From Kovacikia minuta CCNUW1 (lineage in GTDB: Bacteria > Cyanobacteriota > Cyanobacteriia > Leptolyngbyales > Leptolyngbyaceae), in the NCBI RefSeq assembly GCF_020091585.1, contig NZ_CP083582.1:5838536-5902535 (forward strand): 64,000 nt of DNA, read 5' to 3'. A program made the position numbers and the translations under genes. The notes beneath the pieces were generated by a model. That model worked only from the letters and a program-made list of their open reading frames with translations. It made no database searches and was not told the origin of the DNA. Below, piece after piece: positions 18,443 through 28,063 of the stretch (position 1 is its first letter; each line of letters opens with the position of its first letter).

Positions 18443-19666
18443 ATGCCTACCTTCGTTGCCCGTGTTCAAGACGCTAAAGGGAACGCCAGGAGAGAAAAAA
18501 TCACCGCAGAGTCCATTTCAGATGCGCGAACTGCGCTGCGGGAGAGAGGTCTTTTTATCCAAGACCTGAAGCAGGATGAAGGGCTGTCGATGAATCTCGA
18601 CCTGAAAAAGTTTCAGACATCGATGGCAAAGGTAACGGTAAAAGATAAAGCCGTTTTCTCCCGTCAGTTTGCTGCCCTGGTGAATGCAGGCGTAGCGATG
18701 GTGCGCGGGCTGGGGGTGCTTTCCGAACAATGTCAGAACCCGAAGCTGAAAAACGCCCTGATGGAGATTAGCGCTGATGTTCAGCAGGGGATGAATCTGT
18801 CAGATGCGATGCGGAAGCACCCCCAATGCTTCGATAACCTCTACACCAGTATGATTCAGGCTGGGGAAGTGGGGGGGGTTCTAGACGAGGTGCTGAACCG
18901 TTTGGCCAAGCTCCTGGAAGATGTGGCGCGGTTGCAGAACCAAATCAAGGCAGCAATGTCCTACCCGGTTACAGTGGGCATTCTGGCGACCATTATCTTC
19001 ATCGCGATGACCGTGTTTCTGCTGCCAGTCTTCGCCAAAATCTTTGAAGAAATTGGGACGGATTTACCCGGATTCACGAAAGCAATGCTGGCAATCAGTG
19101 AGTTTTTGCGAAGTCCAAAGGTGTTGATTTTGATTATCCTGATCCCAGTTGCGGCATTTTCGTACAGGCAGTATTACAAAACACGGGTCGGACGTGAAAC
19201 GATGGATCGCCTGTTTCTGAAAATGCCTTTGTTTGGAGACTTGATTCAAAAGACAGCAACGGCTCGCTTTTGTCGTACTTTTGGTGCCTTAACCCGCTCT
19301 GGAGTCCCTATCCTTACCTGTTTGGAGATTGTGCGAGATACCGCTGGGAACCAAATTATTGCGAACGCTGTGGATGAAGCACGGCGGGAAATTCAAACGG
19401 GGGGGTTAATTAGCATTGCGTTGCAGAAGGAACAGGTTTTCCCATTAATGGCAATTCAAATGATCAGTATTGGGGAAGAAACAGGGGAACTGGACAAGAT
19501 GCTGATGAAAGTTGCTGACTTTTATGAGGATGAGGTGGAACAGGCCGTAAAAGCCCTGACCAGCATTATGGAACCGATCATGATCATGTTTCTGGGAGCA
19601 ATGGTTGGTTCAATTCTGCTTTCGATGTATCTGCCGATGTTTAAGGTGTTTGAGAAGTTGGGTTAA
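18443..19666 (+). CDS. pilC: Type IV pilus inner-membrane platform protein PilC
   Basis: 407 residues with two GspF domains. The first has FSRQFAALVNAGVAMVRGL and MIQAGEVGGVLDEVL; the second FCRTFGALTRSGVPILTCL and MISIGEETGELDKML. Three membrane segments are seen: PVTVGILATIIFIAMTVFLL, VLILIILIPVAAFSY and the C-terminal IMIMFLGAMVGSILLSMYLP. It forms the platform turned by PilB and PilT. Third gene of the pil set, 160 bp after pilT. Confidence 0.95.
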   Translation: MPTFVARVQDAKGNARREKITAESISDARTALRERGLFIQDLKQDEGLSMNLDLKKFQTSMAKVTVKDKAVFSRQFAALVNAGVAMVRGLGVLSEQCQNPKLKNALMEISADVQQGMNLSDAMRKHPQCFDNLYTSMIQAGEVGGVLDEVLNRLAKLLEDVARLQNQIKAAMSYPVTVGILATIIFIAMTVFLLPVFAKIFEEIGTDLPGFTKAMLAISEFLRSPKVLILIILIPVAAFSYRQYYKTRVGRETMDRLFLKMPLFGDLIQKTATARFCRTFGALTRSGVPILTCLEIVRDTAGNQIIANAVDEARREIQTGGLISIALQKEQVFPLMAIQMISIGEETGELDKMLMKVADFYEDEVEQAVKALTSIMEPIMIMFLGAMVGSILLSMYLPMFKVFEKLG

Positions 19667-19680
19667 TCAAACGAGAATAC

Positions 19681-19748
19681 AGGAGCCAGAGTCCGGAATT
19701 CAGCAGAAATCCAGTATTTTGAATTCTGGTTTCTGGCTTTTGGCTCCT
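19681..19748. repeat. Extragenic inverted repeat (AGGAGCCA ... TGGCTCCT)
   Basis: Outer arms AGGAGCCA (19681-19688) and TGGCTCCT (19741-19748), with inner GGAATTC/GAATTCTGG words also pairing. It lies in the short gap after pilC and could shape the 3' end of the pil transcript. Similar word content occurs at 53591-53646, 34495-34575 and 9620-9655. Confidence 0.55.
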
Positions 19749-19792
19749 CAAACGAAAATGACGTGGGAACTTTTGTGTTCATTTTCTAAAAA

Positions 19793-20395
19793 ATGTCTAT
19801 TAAACAATCTCACTATGAAGAATTGCTGGCGGAGTATAGCAATGCAGCGGCAGCGATCGCCCTTTTGAAGCAATACCGTCCCTATCTGGAATTGCTTCCC
19901 AGTATGCGCCGTCCAGATCAAAGCATTATCACTATTCCCTTACCTGTCGTCAATTTGCGTCACACTTCGCCTTCCGCCCAGGCAGGTGTAACGACATCTG
20001 TCAGAGAAGCCCACTGTTTACCCTGCGACTTGGCAATGCTGATGTGTGATCCGGAATGGAAAATCAAAACTGGGGTAGAAGTGTTTGTCTTTATTCACCG
20101 TCCAGAGGAAGATTTTTCAGATTTGCTACGTCGTTGGCGGCAAACTCAGGTATTGCTCAGCAAGGGCTATGAATGGGAGATGCCCCTGCGCTATCGTCAC
20201 ATTTTGAATGAGGGAGCGGATAATCTCTATCCTCTCTTTGTTGTCTTTGAAGGAACGCCAGAGCGGATCAAACGTGGTTTAAAGGGGGCATACCTTCCCT
20301 TCGTGACTCAATCCTTAGAGATCAATGAGGAATCGCAGACTGAACCCAACCTCGACGAGGTTGTATTGACGGAAAACCGAGAGGAGAATCTTTAA
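19793..20395 (+). CDS. Hypothetical protein, 200 aa, downstream of pilC
   Basis: Not recognised. A soluble mixed alpha/beta protein (MSIKQSHYEELLAEYSN, then EVFVFIHRPEEDFSDLLRRW and NLYPLFVVFEGTPERIKRG) with an acidic C-terminus. There are three cysteines close together (HCLPCDLAMLMC). Same strand as pilC with 126 bp between, so co-transcription is possible, but I see no link to pilus function. Confidence 0.65.
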   Translation: MSIKQSHYEELLAEYSNAAAAIALLKQYRPYLELLPSMRRPDQSIITIPLPVVNLRHTSPSAQAGVTTSVREAHCLPCDLAMLMCDPEWKIKTGVEVFVFIHRPEEDFSDLLRRWRQTQVLLSKGYEWEMPLRYRHILNEGADNLYPLFVVFEGTPERIKRGLKGAYLPFVTQSLEINEESQTEPNLDEVVLTENREENL

Positions 20396-20555
20396 GCAGC
20401 CCGAACGAATTAGTTACCAGTAGCCCACAGGGGCGGGCTTTTGGATTCCCCCTTGGGGATAATCGAAAGATACTTGCCAACTGCCAGTCTGTGGGAACTG
20501 GAATTGCCAAAATGATTGAATTCGCGCTCCTCAGGAGCTTTTAGGAACTGCTGCT

Positions 20556-23075
20556 TTATTCGCTGGGTTCCTGGGGAGGAATTTCAGTATTGGGTAAATC
20601 AGAAGCAGAACCGAAGGTTTCGGGCCAGGGTTGGGTTGCCTCAGCGATCGAATTGTCCGCATCCTCAGCAAGAATAGGGGGCATCGTCGCTTCATCGGCT
20701 GGCAACGGAGCAGGTGTTACAGGCAATTTTTCAAGATCTTTCAGCACGTCAATGGCTGACTGGTAGCGGCTTCTATAGTCGTAACGTACCATGCCATCTA
20801 AAATATCCGCAAAAGCTTGGCTCACCCGCGCTTTTTCTCGCCACTGAATCTCGCCGCTATGGGGATCTAGCCGCTCTTTGAGTTTGCTGGGAAAAAGCCC
20901 AGTGAGTGCTTGAATTCCAATCATCCCCACTGCATAGACATCACTATTAGGACGGGGTTTGCCGCTACTCTGTTCGGTTGGCATATAGCCTTTGGTTCCA
21001 ATTCCGACCGTCACATCGCTTTGATCATCATTTTCTTCCTGTGGCTCAGAAATTTTAACTGCACCAAAATCAATCAGCACTAATTTGCCATCAGATTCTC
21101 GCCAAATAATGTTGCTGGGTTTAATATCGCGGTGAATGACTCCTTTTGCATGAACCTTTTTCAAAATCTGTAGGAGGTCTTGCAGAATCGCCACCACTCT
21201 AGCTTCGGGAAGTTGCCTACCTGGAAGCGATAATTCTGTACTCAGCGGTTTACCACGAATAAATTCTTGAACCAGGTAAAACTCTCCCTCCTCTTCAAAG
21301 TAAGCTTCAAGACCAGGAATCTGATCATCCGTACCGAGATCTTGTAAAGCCTGCGCTTCCCGGTTAAATAGCCGCCGCGCAAGTTTAAGCAGGTTTGGAT
21401 TGTCACTGGCAGGTTTCAGTTGTTTAACAACAAAGAGAGGATTACCTGGTTTATAGAGATCTTCAGCAATATACGTTTTACCAAATCCTCCTGAGCCTAA
21501 AACTTTAGTGATTTTGTAACGCCCATTCAACTTCTTTCCAAATACTTGCTGTTGAGGTTCCTGGAGCAAGTCCTGAAATTCGACATATTCACTTAAAATC
21601 TTTTGAACCACTTCCGAGTTTGGAAACTGCCCCAGAATTTTGAGCAGGTGAAGTTTGCTGCGGTAGTCGCTGGCTGAGGCGGTGACAAAGTAAGAGATGC
21701 CACTAAGGGCGATCGCCGCCATTGGAATAGCCGTTGGCAAGATTAACCCACCCCCCACAAAAGCGATGTAGCCAATCATTCCCCATGCCAGGGCAAGCGC
21801 GGTGGCGGTGGCAAACCGAACGATTCCTGCTGCCAGGATAAAGCGCAGTAAGGAGCCTTTAAGCTGGCTCCGAAGACGCCTGGTAGACCCTAAAGCAAGT
21901 ACCGCGTTTTGCAAAAAGGCAGCAGAAATGATGATTCCCAATACAGCTAATCCCCGTAGGGTGGGATTGGGGATCGCTTCCGCGATGGATTTATTTTCCA
22001 TCAGAGTGGCGATCGCATTCGCGTTTACTTCTACCCCCGCCATGCGGTCAGAAAAAGGAACCGGATGAAAATCTTTAGCTGCCTCGGTGGTCGGTCCAAT
22101 TAGAACGATTTTGTCTTTGAACGCGCCGTCCTTTGCAAGCTCATTCCAGGTTTCAGGGTCAAGTATCTGCCAGAAGGGAATGTGGCTAAATGTTTTATCC
22201 CCACCATAAAAGAAAATATTTTGACCTTTTGGTGGCGCATAGGTTGTGCGAGCGGCTTTTAGTGTTGCCTCTGCAAATGATGGAATTCCTTGGTTAATTC
22301 GTAAAAACTCTGCCGCTACGTCCTCAGGATAAGTTTGAGCTTCTAGTTGCAAAAACTGATTACCCAGCAGGTGAAATCTTTTATCCGCTGAGATCGGGTA
22401 GTTAACGTATCCGATCGATCCTGGATTTGTCTGAAAAATGGGATTGGGTAAGCTGGGCTGAATCAAGTCACTTTGAAGGCTTTCATCTTGCTCACGCTCA
22501 TAAATTGCTGCCAGAGTCACCCGTCCCGCATACTTCTGCAAAACCCTGCGGAGTTGCTGGTCATCTTTAGGACTATAGGAACTGGGAGCATCTAATACAA
22601 AGTCCAGCGCAACAGTCCGTGCGCCTGCGCTCATTAATCGATCAATTGCAATTGCGTAGGCACTCCGCTTGAGCGGAAACCTTTCCACAGGTTTCAGATA
22701 GGCATACTTTTTGGGATCGCTGGCGTAAAACTGAGTTCCCTGAACCCAGGTGCTTTGATCGACCGCCAAAATTACAACATCTTTTGGTGGAGCGACCGGA
22801 CCCCGCATTTGAAAAAACTGGGTCTGCATCTGACGCTCTAGGAACCGCGCGTCATTGTTCTGACTGGCGGTGGCGATCGCTGCGGTAGCAGCCCATACTC
22901 CAACCAATATGTGCCCCAGAATGGAAAATCTGCGTGGTTGCCCAGGATGGTTTCCAAAGGCGGTTGAGCGCGGGCGACTGGGGGGCTGTCCTCCAAAACC
23001 GGTGGATTTAGGACGGCTCGGTGGTGGCGGTGGGACAAGAGTTTCTGTTTGAGGCAATGACGGATTCTCAGACAT
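20556..23075 (-). CDS. CHASE2-domain sensor serine/threonine protein kinase
   Basis: 839 residues. A proline-rich cytoplasmic N-terminus (PPPPPSRPKSTGFG) and a first membrane segment near residues 50-70 (ILVGVWAATAAIATAS) come first. A CHASE2 extracytoplasmic domain (about 80-350) follows, with DVVILAVDQSTW and DKIVLIGPTTEAAKDFHPVPF. Three to four membrane helices (about 360-460) lead to the kinase domain (about 520-780): LGSGGFGKTYIAED, VVKQLKP, GVIHRDIKPSNIIW, LVLIDFGAVKIS. CHASE2 senses an unknown external cue and the kinase signals inward. It stands alone on the minus strand. Confidence 0.92.
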   Translation of the reverse strand: MSENPSLPQTETLVPPPPPSRPKSTGFGGQPPSRPRSTAFGNHPGQPRRFSILGHILVGVWAATAAIATASQNNDARFLERQMQTQFFQMRGPVAPPKDVVILAVDQSTWVQGTQFYASDPKKYAYLKPVERFPLKRSAYAIAIDRLMSAGARTVALDFVLDAPSSYSPKDDQQLRRVLQKYAGRVTLAAIYEREQDESLQSDLIQPSLPNPIFQTNPGSIGYVNYPISADKRFHLLGNQFLQLEAQTYPEDVAAEFLRINQGIPSFAEATLKAARTTYAPPKGQNIFFYGGDKTFSHIPFWQILDPETWNELAKDGAFKDKIVLIGPTTEAAKDFHPVPFSDRMAGVEVNANAIATLMENKSIAEAIPNPTLRGLAVLGIIISAAFLQNAVLALGSTRRLRSQLKGSLLRFILAAGIVRFATATALALAWGMIGYIAFVGGGLILPTAIPMAAIALSGISYFVTASASDYRSKLHLLKILGQFPNSEVVQKILSEYVEFQDLLQEPQQQVFGKKLNGRYKITKVLGSGGFGKTYIAEDLYKPGNPLFVVKQLKPASDNPNLLKLARRLFNREAQALQDLGTDDQIPGLEAYFEEEGEFYLVQEFIRGKPLSTELSLPGRQLPEARVVAILQDLLQILKKVHAKGVIHRDIKPSNIIWRESDGKLVLIDFGAVKISEPQEENDDQSDVTVGIGTKGYMPTEQSSGKPRPNSDVYAVGMIGIQALTGLFPSKLKERLDPHSGEIQWREKARVSQAFADILDGMVRYDYRSRYQSAIDVLKDLEKLPVTPAPLPADEATMPPILAEDADNSIAEATQPWPETFGSASDLPNTEIPPQEPSE

Positions 23076-23851
23076 GGGCGTTTCTGTAAGGGACTTCCGG
23101 TCAACGCACCCAAATCAATCTTAAACAGTTAACCATAACCGTTGACCATAGGCGGGAGAAGAGAAAGCAATTGAAGATCGTGCCGACGCACCCATTACAA
23201 TCCAAAGTTCAATATTCTACGCCTACACCTAAACTCCAATTTAGAAAGCCTGGTCGGGAAACACAACTAAAGATGTATCATAAGCGATTCGGCAAGGTAG
23301 GGTAGCGAGTACCTGGACTCAAATCTCCCAAATGCCCAATTAATTTCCCAAACAAAGTCTTAGAAGTTAGGTCATCGCGAAAAGTTTTAAGTTTTTTTGC
23401 AATAATGAAGTCATTTATTATAGATTGTCGTTTGAGTCGTAGGAGTCTGAATTGTTTATAAAACTGTTCCACTTTTGTTTATAGAAGTACTATATGGGAT
23501 GCCAGCTACCAATTAGGATGATTTTTAGGACGATTTTTTTATGCCTAATGAGTGTTGATTGAATTTGTATTCAATTATTTAGTTCAAAATCCTCCTAACA
23601 GGGGATGACTTTAGCAGAAATCATCTTTAAGGATAGGTTGTAAGTCTCCGCAATTAGCGATTAGTAAGGTCAGGAAGCGGAAAAGCTACAAATTTAAAGT
23701 TATCCAAAAGAGTGTCGTCTTTGCGCTTTGGAATGGGTTGACCAAATCAATCAACGCATTTACAGCTTTGAGAGAACGATCGTAATAAGTTGTTACAATT
23801 GATGGTTTCCTCTATTTATTTTTTCTACAAATTCCACATCTTTTAACTTCT
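23076..23851. other. 775-bp AT-rich intergenic region, no gene seen
   Basis: Lies between two divergent genes. The best open frame (23278-23472, minus) has no motif and amino-acid content typical of AT-rich noise. From about 23390 the composition becomes clearly more AT-rich than the coding DNA around it. It must hold the promoters of the CHASE2 kinase and the LabA-like gene; I could not place them with confidence. No tRNA cloverleaf or terminator was recognised. Confidence 0.45.
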
Positions 23852-24370
23852 ATGGCTTACTCGATGAACCGTCTCTCGATTTTTGTAGACGGAAACAATA
23901 TGTTCTACGCACAACAAAAAAACGGTTGGTTTTTTGACCCAAAACGGGTGTTGGAATATTTTACAAGTGATCCCGATATCGTTCTGACTAACGCCTTCTG
24001 GTATACAGGCTTAAAGGATTTGCAAGACCAACGTGGGTTTCGCGATGCCCTAATTAGTCTGGGTTACACCGTAAGAATCAAGATTTTGAAAGAGTATTAC
24101 GACGATAATTCTGGTCGGTATTCCCAAAAGGCAAATTTAGATATCGAAATTGTGGTTGATATGTTTAATACGGTTGATCAGTACGATCGGGTGATTCTTT
24201 TTAGTGGAGATGGGGATTTTGAACGGGCAATTGAATTACTGCGGGGTAAAAGCACCCACATTACAGTCGTTTCGACCGAGGGGATGATTGCCCGCGAACT
24301 TCGCAACGCCACCGATCGCTATATCGACTTAAACGATATTCGCAAGGATATAGAAAAGACAGATTATTGA
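23852..24370 (+). CDS. LabA-like NYN-domain protein
   Basis: 172 residues; start is ATG at 23852 or the internal ATG of MNRLSIFVDGNN (23864). This is a NYN/PIN-like fold (LabA/DUF88) with conserved acidic positions: SIFVDGNNMFYAQ, KANLDIEIVVDMF and VILFSGDGDFERAIELL. These Asp residues form the metal site of the predicted ribonuclease. The family name comes from LabA, which affects circadian output in Synechococcus, but most members are uncharacterised. Monocistronic by context. Confidence 0.88.
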   Translation: MAYSMNRLSIFVDGNNMFYAQQKNGWFFDPKRVLEYFTSDPDIVLTNAFWYTGLKDLQDQRGFRDALISLGYTVRIKILKEYYDDNSGRYSQKANLDIEIVVDMFNTVDQYDRVILFSGDGDFERAIELLRGKSTHITVVSTEGMIARELRNATDRYIDLNDIRKDIEKTDY

Positions 24371-24523
24371 TGGCATCCAGAATCAAATAGGTATTCTTAG
24401 ATACAAAAAAGCATCGTTGATACTGCTAGATGGTCATTTCAGCAGATCCCAATTCCCCACTATCACCTCCCGTGTAGCCCTGAAATAGTAAAATTTAACC
24501 GTTGTGTCCTGGTAGGGCGACCC

Positions 24524-25819
24524 TTGATAGAGCGTTATACTCTGCCCGAAATGGGCGAATTGTGGACTGAGACTTACAAACTAAAAACCTGGTTGCAAGT
24601 TGAAATTGCAGTCTGTGAAGCTCAGGCAGAATTGGGCTATATCCCAGTTGAAGCGGTTGAGGAAATTAAAGCAAAGGCAAGGTTTGATCCACAACGAGTG
24701 CTGGAGATTGAGAAGGAAGTCAAGCATGATGTGATTGCCTTTTTGACAAATGTCAATGAGTACGTGGGTGATGCGGGGCGCTATATTCATCTGGGGTTGA
24801 CCAGCTCAGACATGCTGGATACGGCACTGGCATTACAGTTAGTTGCCAGTTTGGATGTGCTGATGGAACGCCTGGAAGCCCTAATCCAGGCAATTCGCTA
24901 TCAGGCCCAGCAGCATCGCAATACGGTGATGATTGGTCGATCTCACGGAATTCATGCAGAACCCATTACCTTTGGCTTCAAACTGGCGGGCTGGTTGGCG
25001 GAGGTGTTACGCCACCGAGATCGCCTCTGTCGCCAAAAGCGGAGTATTGCGGTGGGCAAAATCTCCGGTGCGGTGGGAACCTATGCCAACGTTGATCCCC
25101 GCGTGGAGGCGATCGCCTGTCAGAATCTGGGATTAGAACCGGATACAGCTTCAACCCAGGTCATTTCCCGCGATCGGCATGCCGATTTTCTAAATGCGCT
25201 GGCACTCCTGGCAGCTTCGATCGAACGGTTTGCGGTTGAAATTCGTAACCTCCAGCGCACGGATGTCCTGGAAGTCGAAGAGTTCTTCTCTAAAGGGCAG
25301 AAGGGTTCTTCTGCGATGCCTCACAAGCGCAATCCCATCCGTTCGGAACGGCTGACGGGAATGGCACGCCTGGTACGGAGCTATGCTGTGGCTGGCTTAG
25401 AAAACGTCGCCCTCTGGCATGAGCGGGACATTTCCCACAGTTCGGTGGAACGGGTAGCATTTCCCGATGCCTGTATCCTGACCCACTTCATGCTGGTCGA
25501 GATGACCGAGTTAGTGAAGAATCTGCTGGTTTACCCAGAAAACATGCAACGCAATATGAACCTGTATGGGGGAGTCGTTTTCAGTCAGCGGGTGCTATTA
25601 GCGCTTGTGGAAAAAGGGGTGAGACGGGAGGATGCTTATGCGATCGTGCAGTCCTGTGCTCACCAGGCATGGAATCGACCCGATGGGAACTTTCACGATT
25701 TGATCAGCCACAACTCCCAGGTCACAGAGCATCTCTCCCCTGCCGAACTGGAAGCTTGCTTTGATCCCCAGGAGCATCTCAAGCATCTGGATCAGATTTA
25801 TCAGAGATTAGGAATTTAA
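24524..25819 (+). CDS. purB: Adenylosuccinate lyase
   Basis: 431 residues starting MIERYTLPEMGELW at a TTG codon; no ATG fits, and the family start is at this position. Fumarase-superfamily lyase with TSSDMLDTALALQL, the catalytic-histidine segment GRSHGIHAEPITFG and the signature loop GSSAMPHKRNPIRSE. It cleaves SAICAR and adenylosuccinate, releasing fumarate in purine synthesis. The next gene starts 4 bases after its stop. Confidence 0.96.
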   Translation: MIERYTLPEMGELWTETYKLKTWLQVEIAVCEAQAELGYIPVEAVEEIKAKARFDPQRVLEIEKEVKHDVIAFLTNVNEYVGDAGRYIHLGLTSSDMLDTALALQLVASLDVLMERLEALIQAIRYQAQQHRNTVMIGRSHGIHAEPITFGFKLAGWLAEVLRHRDRLCRQKRSIAVGKISGAVGTYANVDPRVEAIACQNLGLEPDTASTQVISRDRHADFLNALALLAASIERFAVEIRNLQRTDVLEVEEFFSKGQKGSSAMPHKRNPIRSERLTGMARLVRSYAVAGLENVALWHERDISHSSVERVAFPDACILTHFMLVEMTELVKNLLVYPENMQRNMNLYGGVVFSQRVLLALVEKGVRREDAYAIVQSCAHQAWNRPDGNFHDLISHNSQVTEHLSPAELEACFDPQEHLKHLDQIYQRLGI

Positions 25820-25823
25820 GCGC

Positions 25824-26228
25824 ATGATTAAAACTCTCAAAGAATTTCTGGAAGCCTGCCATACCCTGGGAACCTTGCGTCTGATTGTGACTAGTAGTGC
25901 GGCAGTTCTAGAAGCACGGGGCAAGGTAGAAAAGTTGTTTTACGCTGAATTGCCCAAAGGTCGGTATGCCAATCTGCACACCGAGGGGTTTGAGTTTCAC
26001 CTGAATATGGATGCGATTCAACGCGTCAAGTTTGAAACCGGGGAAGCGAAACGGGGCAATTTCACTACCTACGCCATTCGCTTTTTAAACGAGAAAGATG
26101 AACCCGCCCTCAGTCTATTTTTGCAATGGGGAAAACCGGGTGAGTATGAACCCGGACAGGTGGAAGCCTGGGAACGCTTGAAGGAGCAATATGGAGAGGT
26201 TTGGGAACCAGCACCTTTGGATGGATGA
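25824..26228 (+). CDS. ChuX/HutX-fold-like protein, 134 aa
   Basis: Begins 4 bases after purB, so it is co-transcribed. The pattern LGTLRLIVTSSAAVLEARG, FEFHLNMDAIQRVKFE, YAIRFLNEKDEPALSLFL resembles the half-domain of ChuX/HutX/HemS haem-handling proteins (strand, then HLNLD, then F.N..GEP..K.FL). This is my pattern reading, not a database hit. No haem-ligand histidine can be assigned with confidence. The role next to purB is unknown. Confidence 0.7.
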   Translation: MIKTLKEFLEACHTLGTLRLIVTSSAAVLEARGKVEKLFYAELPKGRYANLHTEGFEFHLNMDAIQRVKFETGEAKRGNFTTYAIRFLNEKDEPALSLFLQWGKPGEYEPGQVEAWERLKEQYGEVWEPAPLDG

Positions 26229-26264
26229 GGGATGGGAGATGGGGGATGAAGAGGGCGGAGGGCA

Positions 26265-26370
26265 CAAGGAAATAGGGGGTAGGGGGTAGGGGGTAGGGGA
26301 AAGACGCAGGGCAGAAGGAATAGGGGGTAGGGGGTAGGGGGCAGGGGAAAGACGCAGGACAGAAGGGGAA
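26265..26370. repeat. Purine-rich tandem repeat upstream of 26372 gene
   Basis: TAGGGGG heptamers and a larger unit of about 70 bases (ending GGGGAAAGACGCAGG) occur twice in a row. The repeat runs up to and probably into the first codons of the next gene (ATGGGGGTGGG), so it may affect translation initiation. Confidence 0.65.
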
Positions 26371-26371
26371 G

Positions 26372-27202
26372 ATGGGGGTGGGAAAGAGAAATTTTGTTGC
26401 TCGTTTTATCTGTTTCTGGCTTGTATTTTGGTTTTGGGGGATAGGGGCGATTCAGGCAGCTTCCCTTGCTGATCGGGTCGCAATATTTCCACAGTGGGAA
26501 AGTAAGCCTGCGCTTCAGTCGGCGGAGGGTGATTTGGCTTACCCTGACTGGTTTAAGGGAACGTGGAAAATGACCAGTACATTGGTGGAATTGGTTGCTC
26601 CACTGGCTCCAGAAATTGTGACGCCTGGATTTGAGAGTAATCGACAGTATTTGAATCAGCCGATCGCGACTCAGGTCAGGTTTGTACCTGCCAATGCTCT
26701 GGCTCCACGTGGTGCAGGTCTTCCCCTATCCTTCCCCCTAAAGTCTTTAGTTAAATCTCCGATCGTTGCCGATCGGAGATTTAACGGGTTAAATCTGGCA
26801 AGGGCCTATCTGGGCGATCGGGCAGTTTTGTCCGTTACCGTAGACCCCAGTTCTCCTAACCGCCAAATTACAACCCTGCCAGAAGGACGTGAGTTAATTT
26901 CTGTGGTGGTCGGTCGGGCAGTAGAAGCCCCCAATTCCGATCAGTTCATTACGACTGAGTTATTTCAGCAGGTCTTTCGAGGAATGCCCCAACCTTACCT
27001 CAACCAGGTAGAAACTACTACTGCCTATTACCATCAACCGACAGAAAGCTCTTCCATTACTGCCGAACAGATGACGGCAATCTATCTATCTCCCCAAGAT
27101 CCGCTGTTCTTTAAGTCGAAGGGCGATCTCACTCAAACCGTGGGCGATCGCCCCATAGCCCTCTACCGTTATCGTCTGGAACTCACTCATGAGATCCCCT
27201 GA
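26372..27202 (+). CDS. Exported hypothetical protein (cyanobacterial, DUF6816-like)
   Basis: 276 residues. A signal peptide is visible: basic start MGVGKRNFVARF, hydrophobic ICFWLVFWFWGIGAI, then AAS cleavage area. The mature part has PDWFKGTWKMTSTLVELV and several aromatic beta-strand segments, no cysteines and no enzyme motif. It resembles a lumenal or periplasmic protein family shared by cyanobacteria and plastids that I recall as DUF6816; this assignment is tentative. Its stop is 2 bases from the convergent stop of the next gene. Confidence 0.65.
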   Translation: MGVGKRNFVARFICFWLVFWFWGIGAIQAASLADRVAIFPQWESKPALQSAEGDLAYPDWFKGTWKMTSTLVELVAPLAPEIVTPGFESNRQYLNQPIATQVRFVPANALAPRGAGLPLSFPLKSLVKSPIVADRRFNGLNLARAYLGDRAVLSVTVDPSSPNRQITTLPEGRELISVVVGRAVEAPNSDQFITTELFQQVFRGMPQPYLNQVETTTAYYHQPTESSSITAEQMTAIYLSPQDPLFFKSKGDLTQTVGDRPIALYRYRLELTHEIP

Positions 27203-27204
27203 CC

Positions 27205-27840
27205 CTAACATCCCACTTCCTGTTGTTCCCTCATTGCTTTGAGGAGGGTTGTCAACGCCTGATCTTCAGAAGAATTCACCCGTTTGTCTAACATGGCAAT
27301 ACTGACGGCTTTTGGCAACGCCACAGCCGCCACGTCGGAATCTAATCCCTCAATCAGATCATCCAGGGATTGGGGCACCTTTAGGGCTGAGCGAATACCA
27401 AGCAAAGTAGGCTCATCCAAACCCAACGCCTGCAACTGGGGATAAAGTGTGTTCCAATCTACTGAATGCCCCGGTTCACCAATCTGGATCAGATACGCCA
27501 GTAAGCGCTGCATTTTACTCTGTTGCTGGGGGGTAAAGTTCGCTGCACTGGTCGATAACAATTCCGCCTCAGTTTCACTTTGCTGAAGATTATAAAGAAT
27601 TTGTTGCCAATCACGGGGATCAGCAGCCTCCGGCTTGTCAACTGTCAACGCGATGCGAATCTTTCCTGCTCCCGCATCTAATTCGGTAACCTGGGCACGA
27701 ACCCCCAGAAAGCTTAACCATTGAGCAACGGTTGAAATGAGCGTAGAACGGGTTGCCCGACTGTTTGCCAGCAGCCGTAGCTGAGTTTGAACCATCGGAC
27801 GCACAATTTGCGAAAGCATAAGCAATAGACCGGAATTCAC
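27205..27840 (-). CDS. Hypothetical protein, 204-211 aa
   Basis: Start is the ATG at 27819 (MLSQIVRPMVQTQ) or a codon a few residues upstream. Basic, helix-rich, soluble apart from a weakly hydrophobic N-terminus. The C-terminal half (VAAVALPKAVSIAMLDKRVNSSEDQ, read in parts) is helical. Not recognised; no motif. Tail-to-tail with the exported protein with only 2 bases between stops. Confidence 0.6.
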   Translation of the reverse strand: MNSGLLLMLSQIVRPMVQTQLRLLANSRATRSTLISTVAQWLSFLGVRAQVTELDAGAGKIRIALTVDKPEAADPRDWQQILYNLQQSETEAELLSTSAANFTPQQQSKMQRLLAYLIQIGEPGHSVDWNTLYPQLQALGLDEPTLLGIRSALKVPQSLDDLIEGLDSDVAAVALPKAVSIAMLDKRVNSSEDQALTTLLKAMREQQEVGC

Positions 27841-27930
27841 CAGCCAAAAAGTTCTCTAGCCTTAGAATATCGAACTTTTTCAGGCGATGTGGAACTCTTA
27901 GAGATTCCCTAACAAATAGAGGGTAGGGGA

Positions 27931-28015
27931 TAGGTGTCAGGTGTCAGGTGTCAGGTGTCAGGTGTCAGGTATCAATGAACAGTTATCAGTTGTTCATTGA
28001 TAACTGATAACTGTT
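27931..28015. repeat. AGGTGTC heptamer array and adjacent perfect 15-bp inverted repeat
   Basis: Five tandem AGGTGTC units (27931-27968) are followed by a perfect stem GAACAGTTATCAGTT (27976-27990) with its complement at 28001-28015 and a 10-base loop. The arms consist of the same GTGAACA/TGATAAC heptamer words that form long arrays at 49698-49900. There is no T-run, so it is a repeat-derived hairpin rather than a terminator. Confidence 0.8.
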
Positions 28016-28063
28016 CCCCATTTTTTCTTCTACCTCTACCACCTACCACCTGCCACCTACCAC

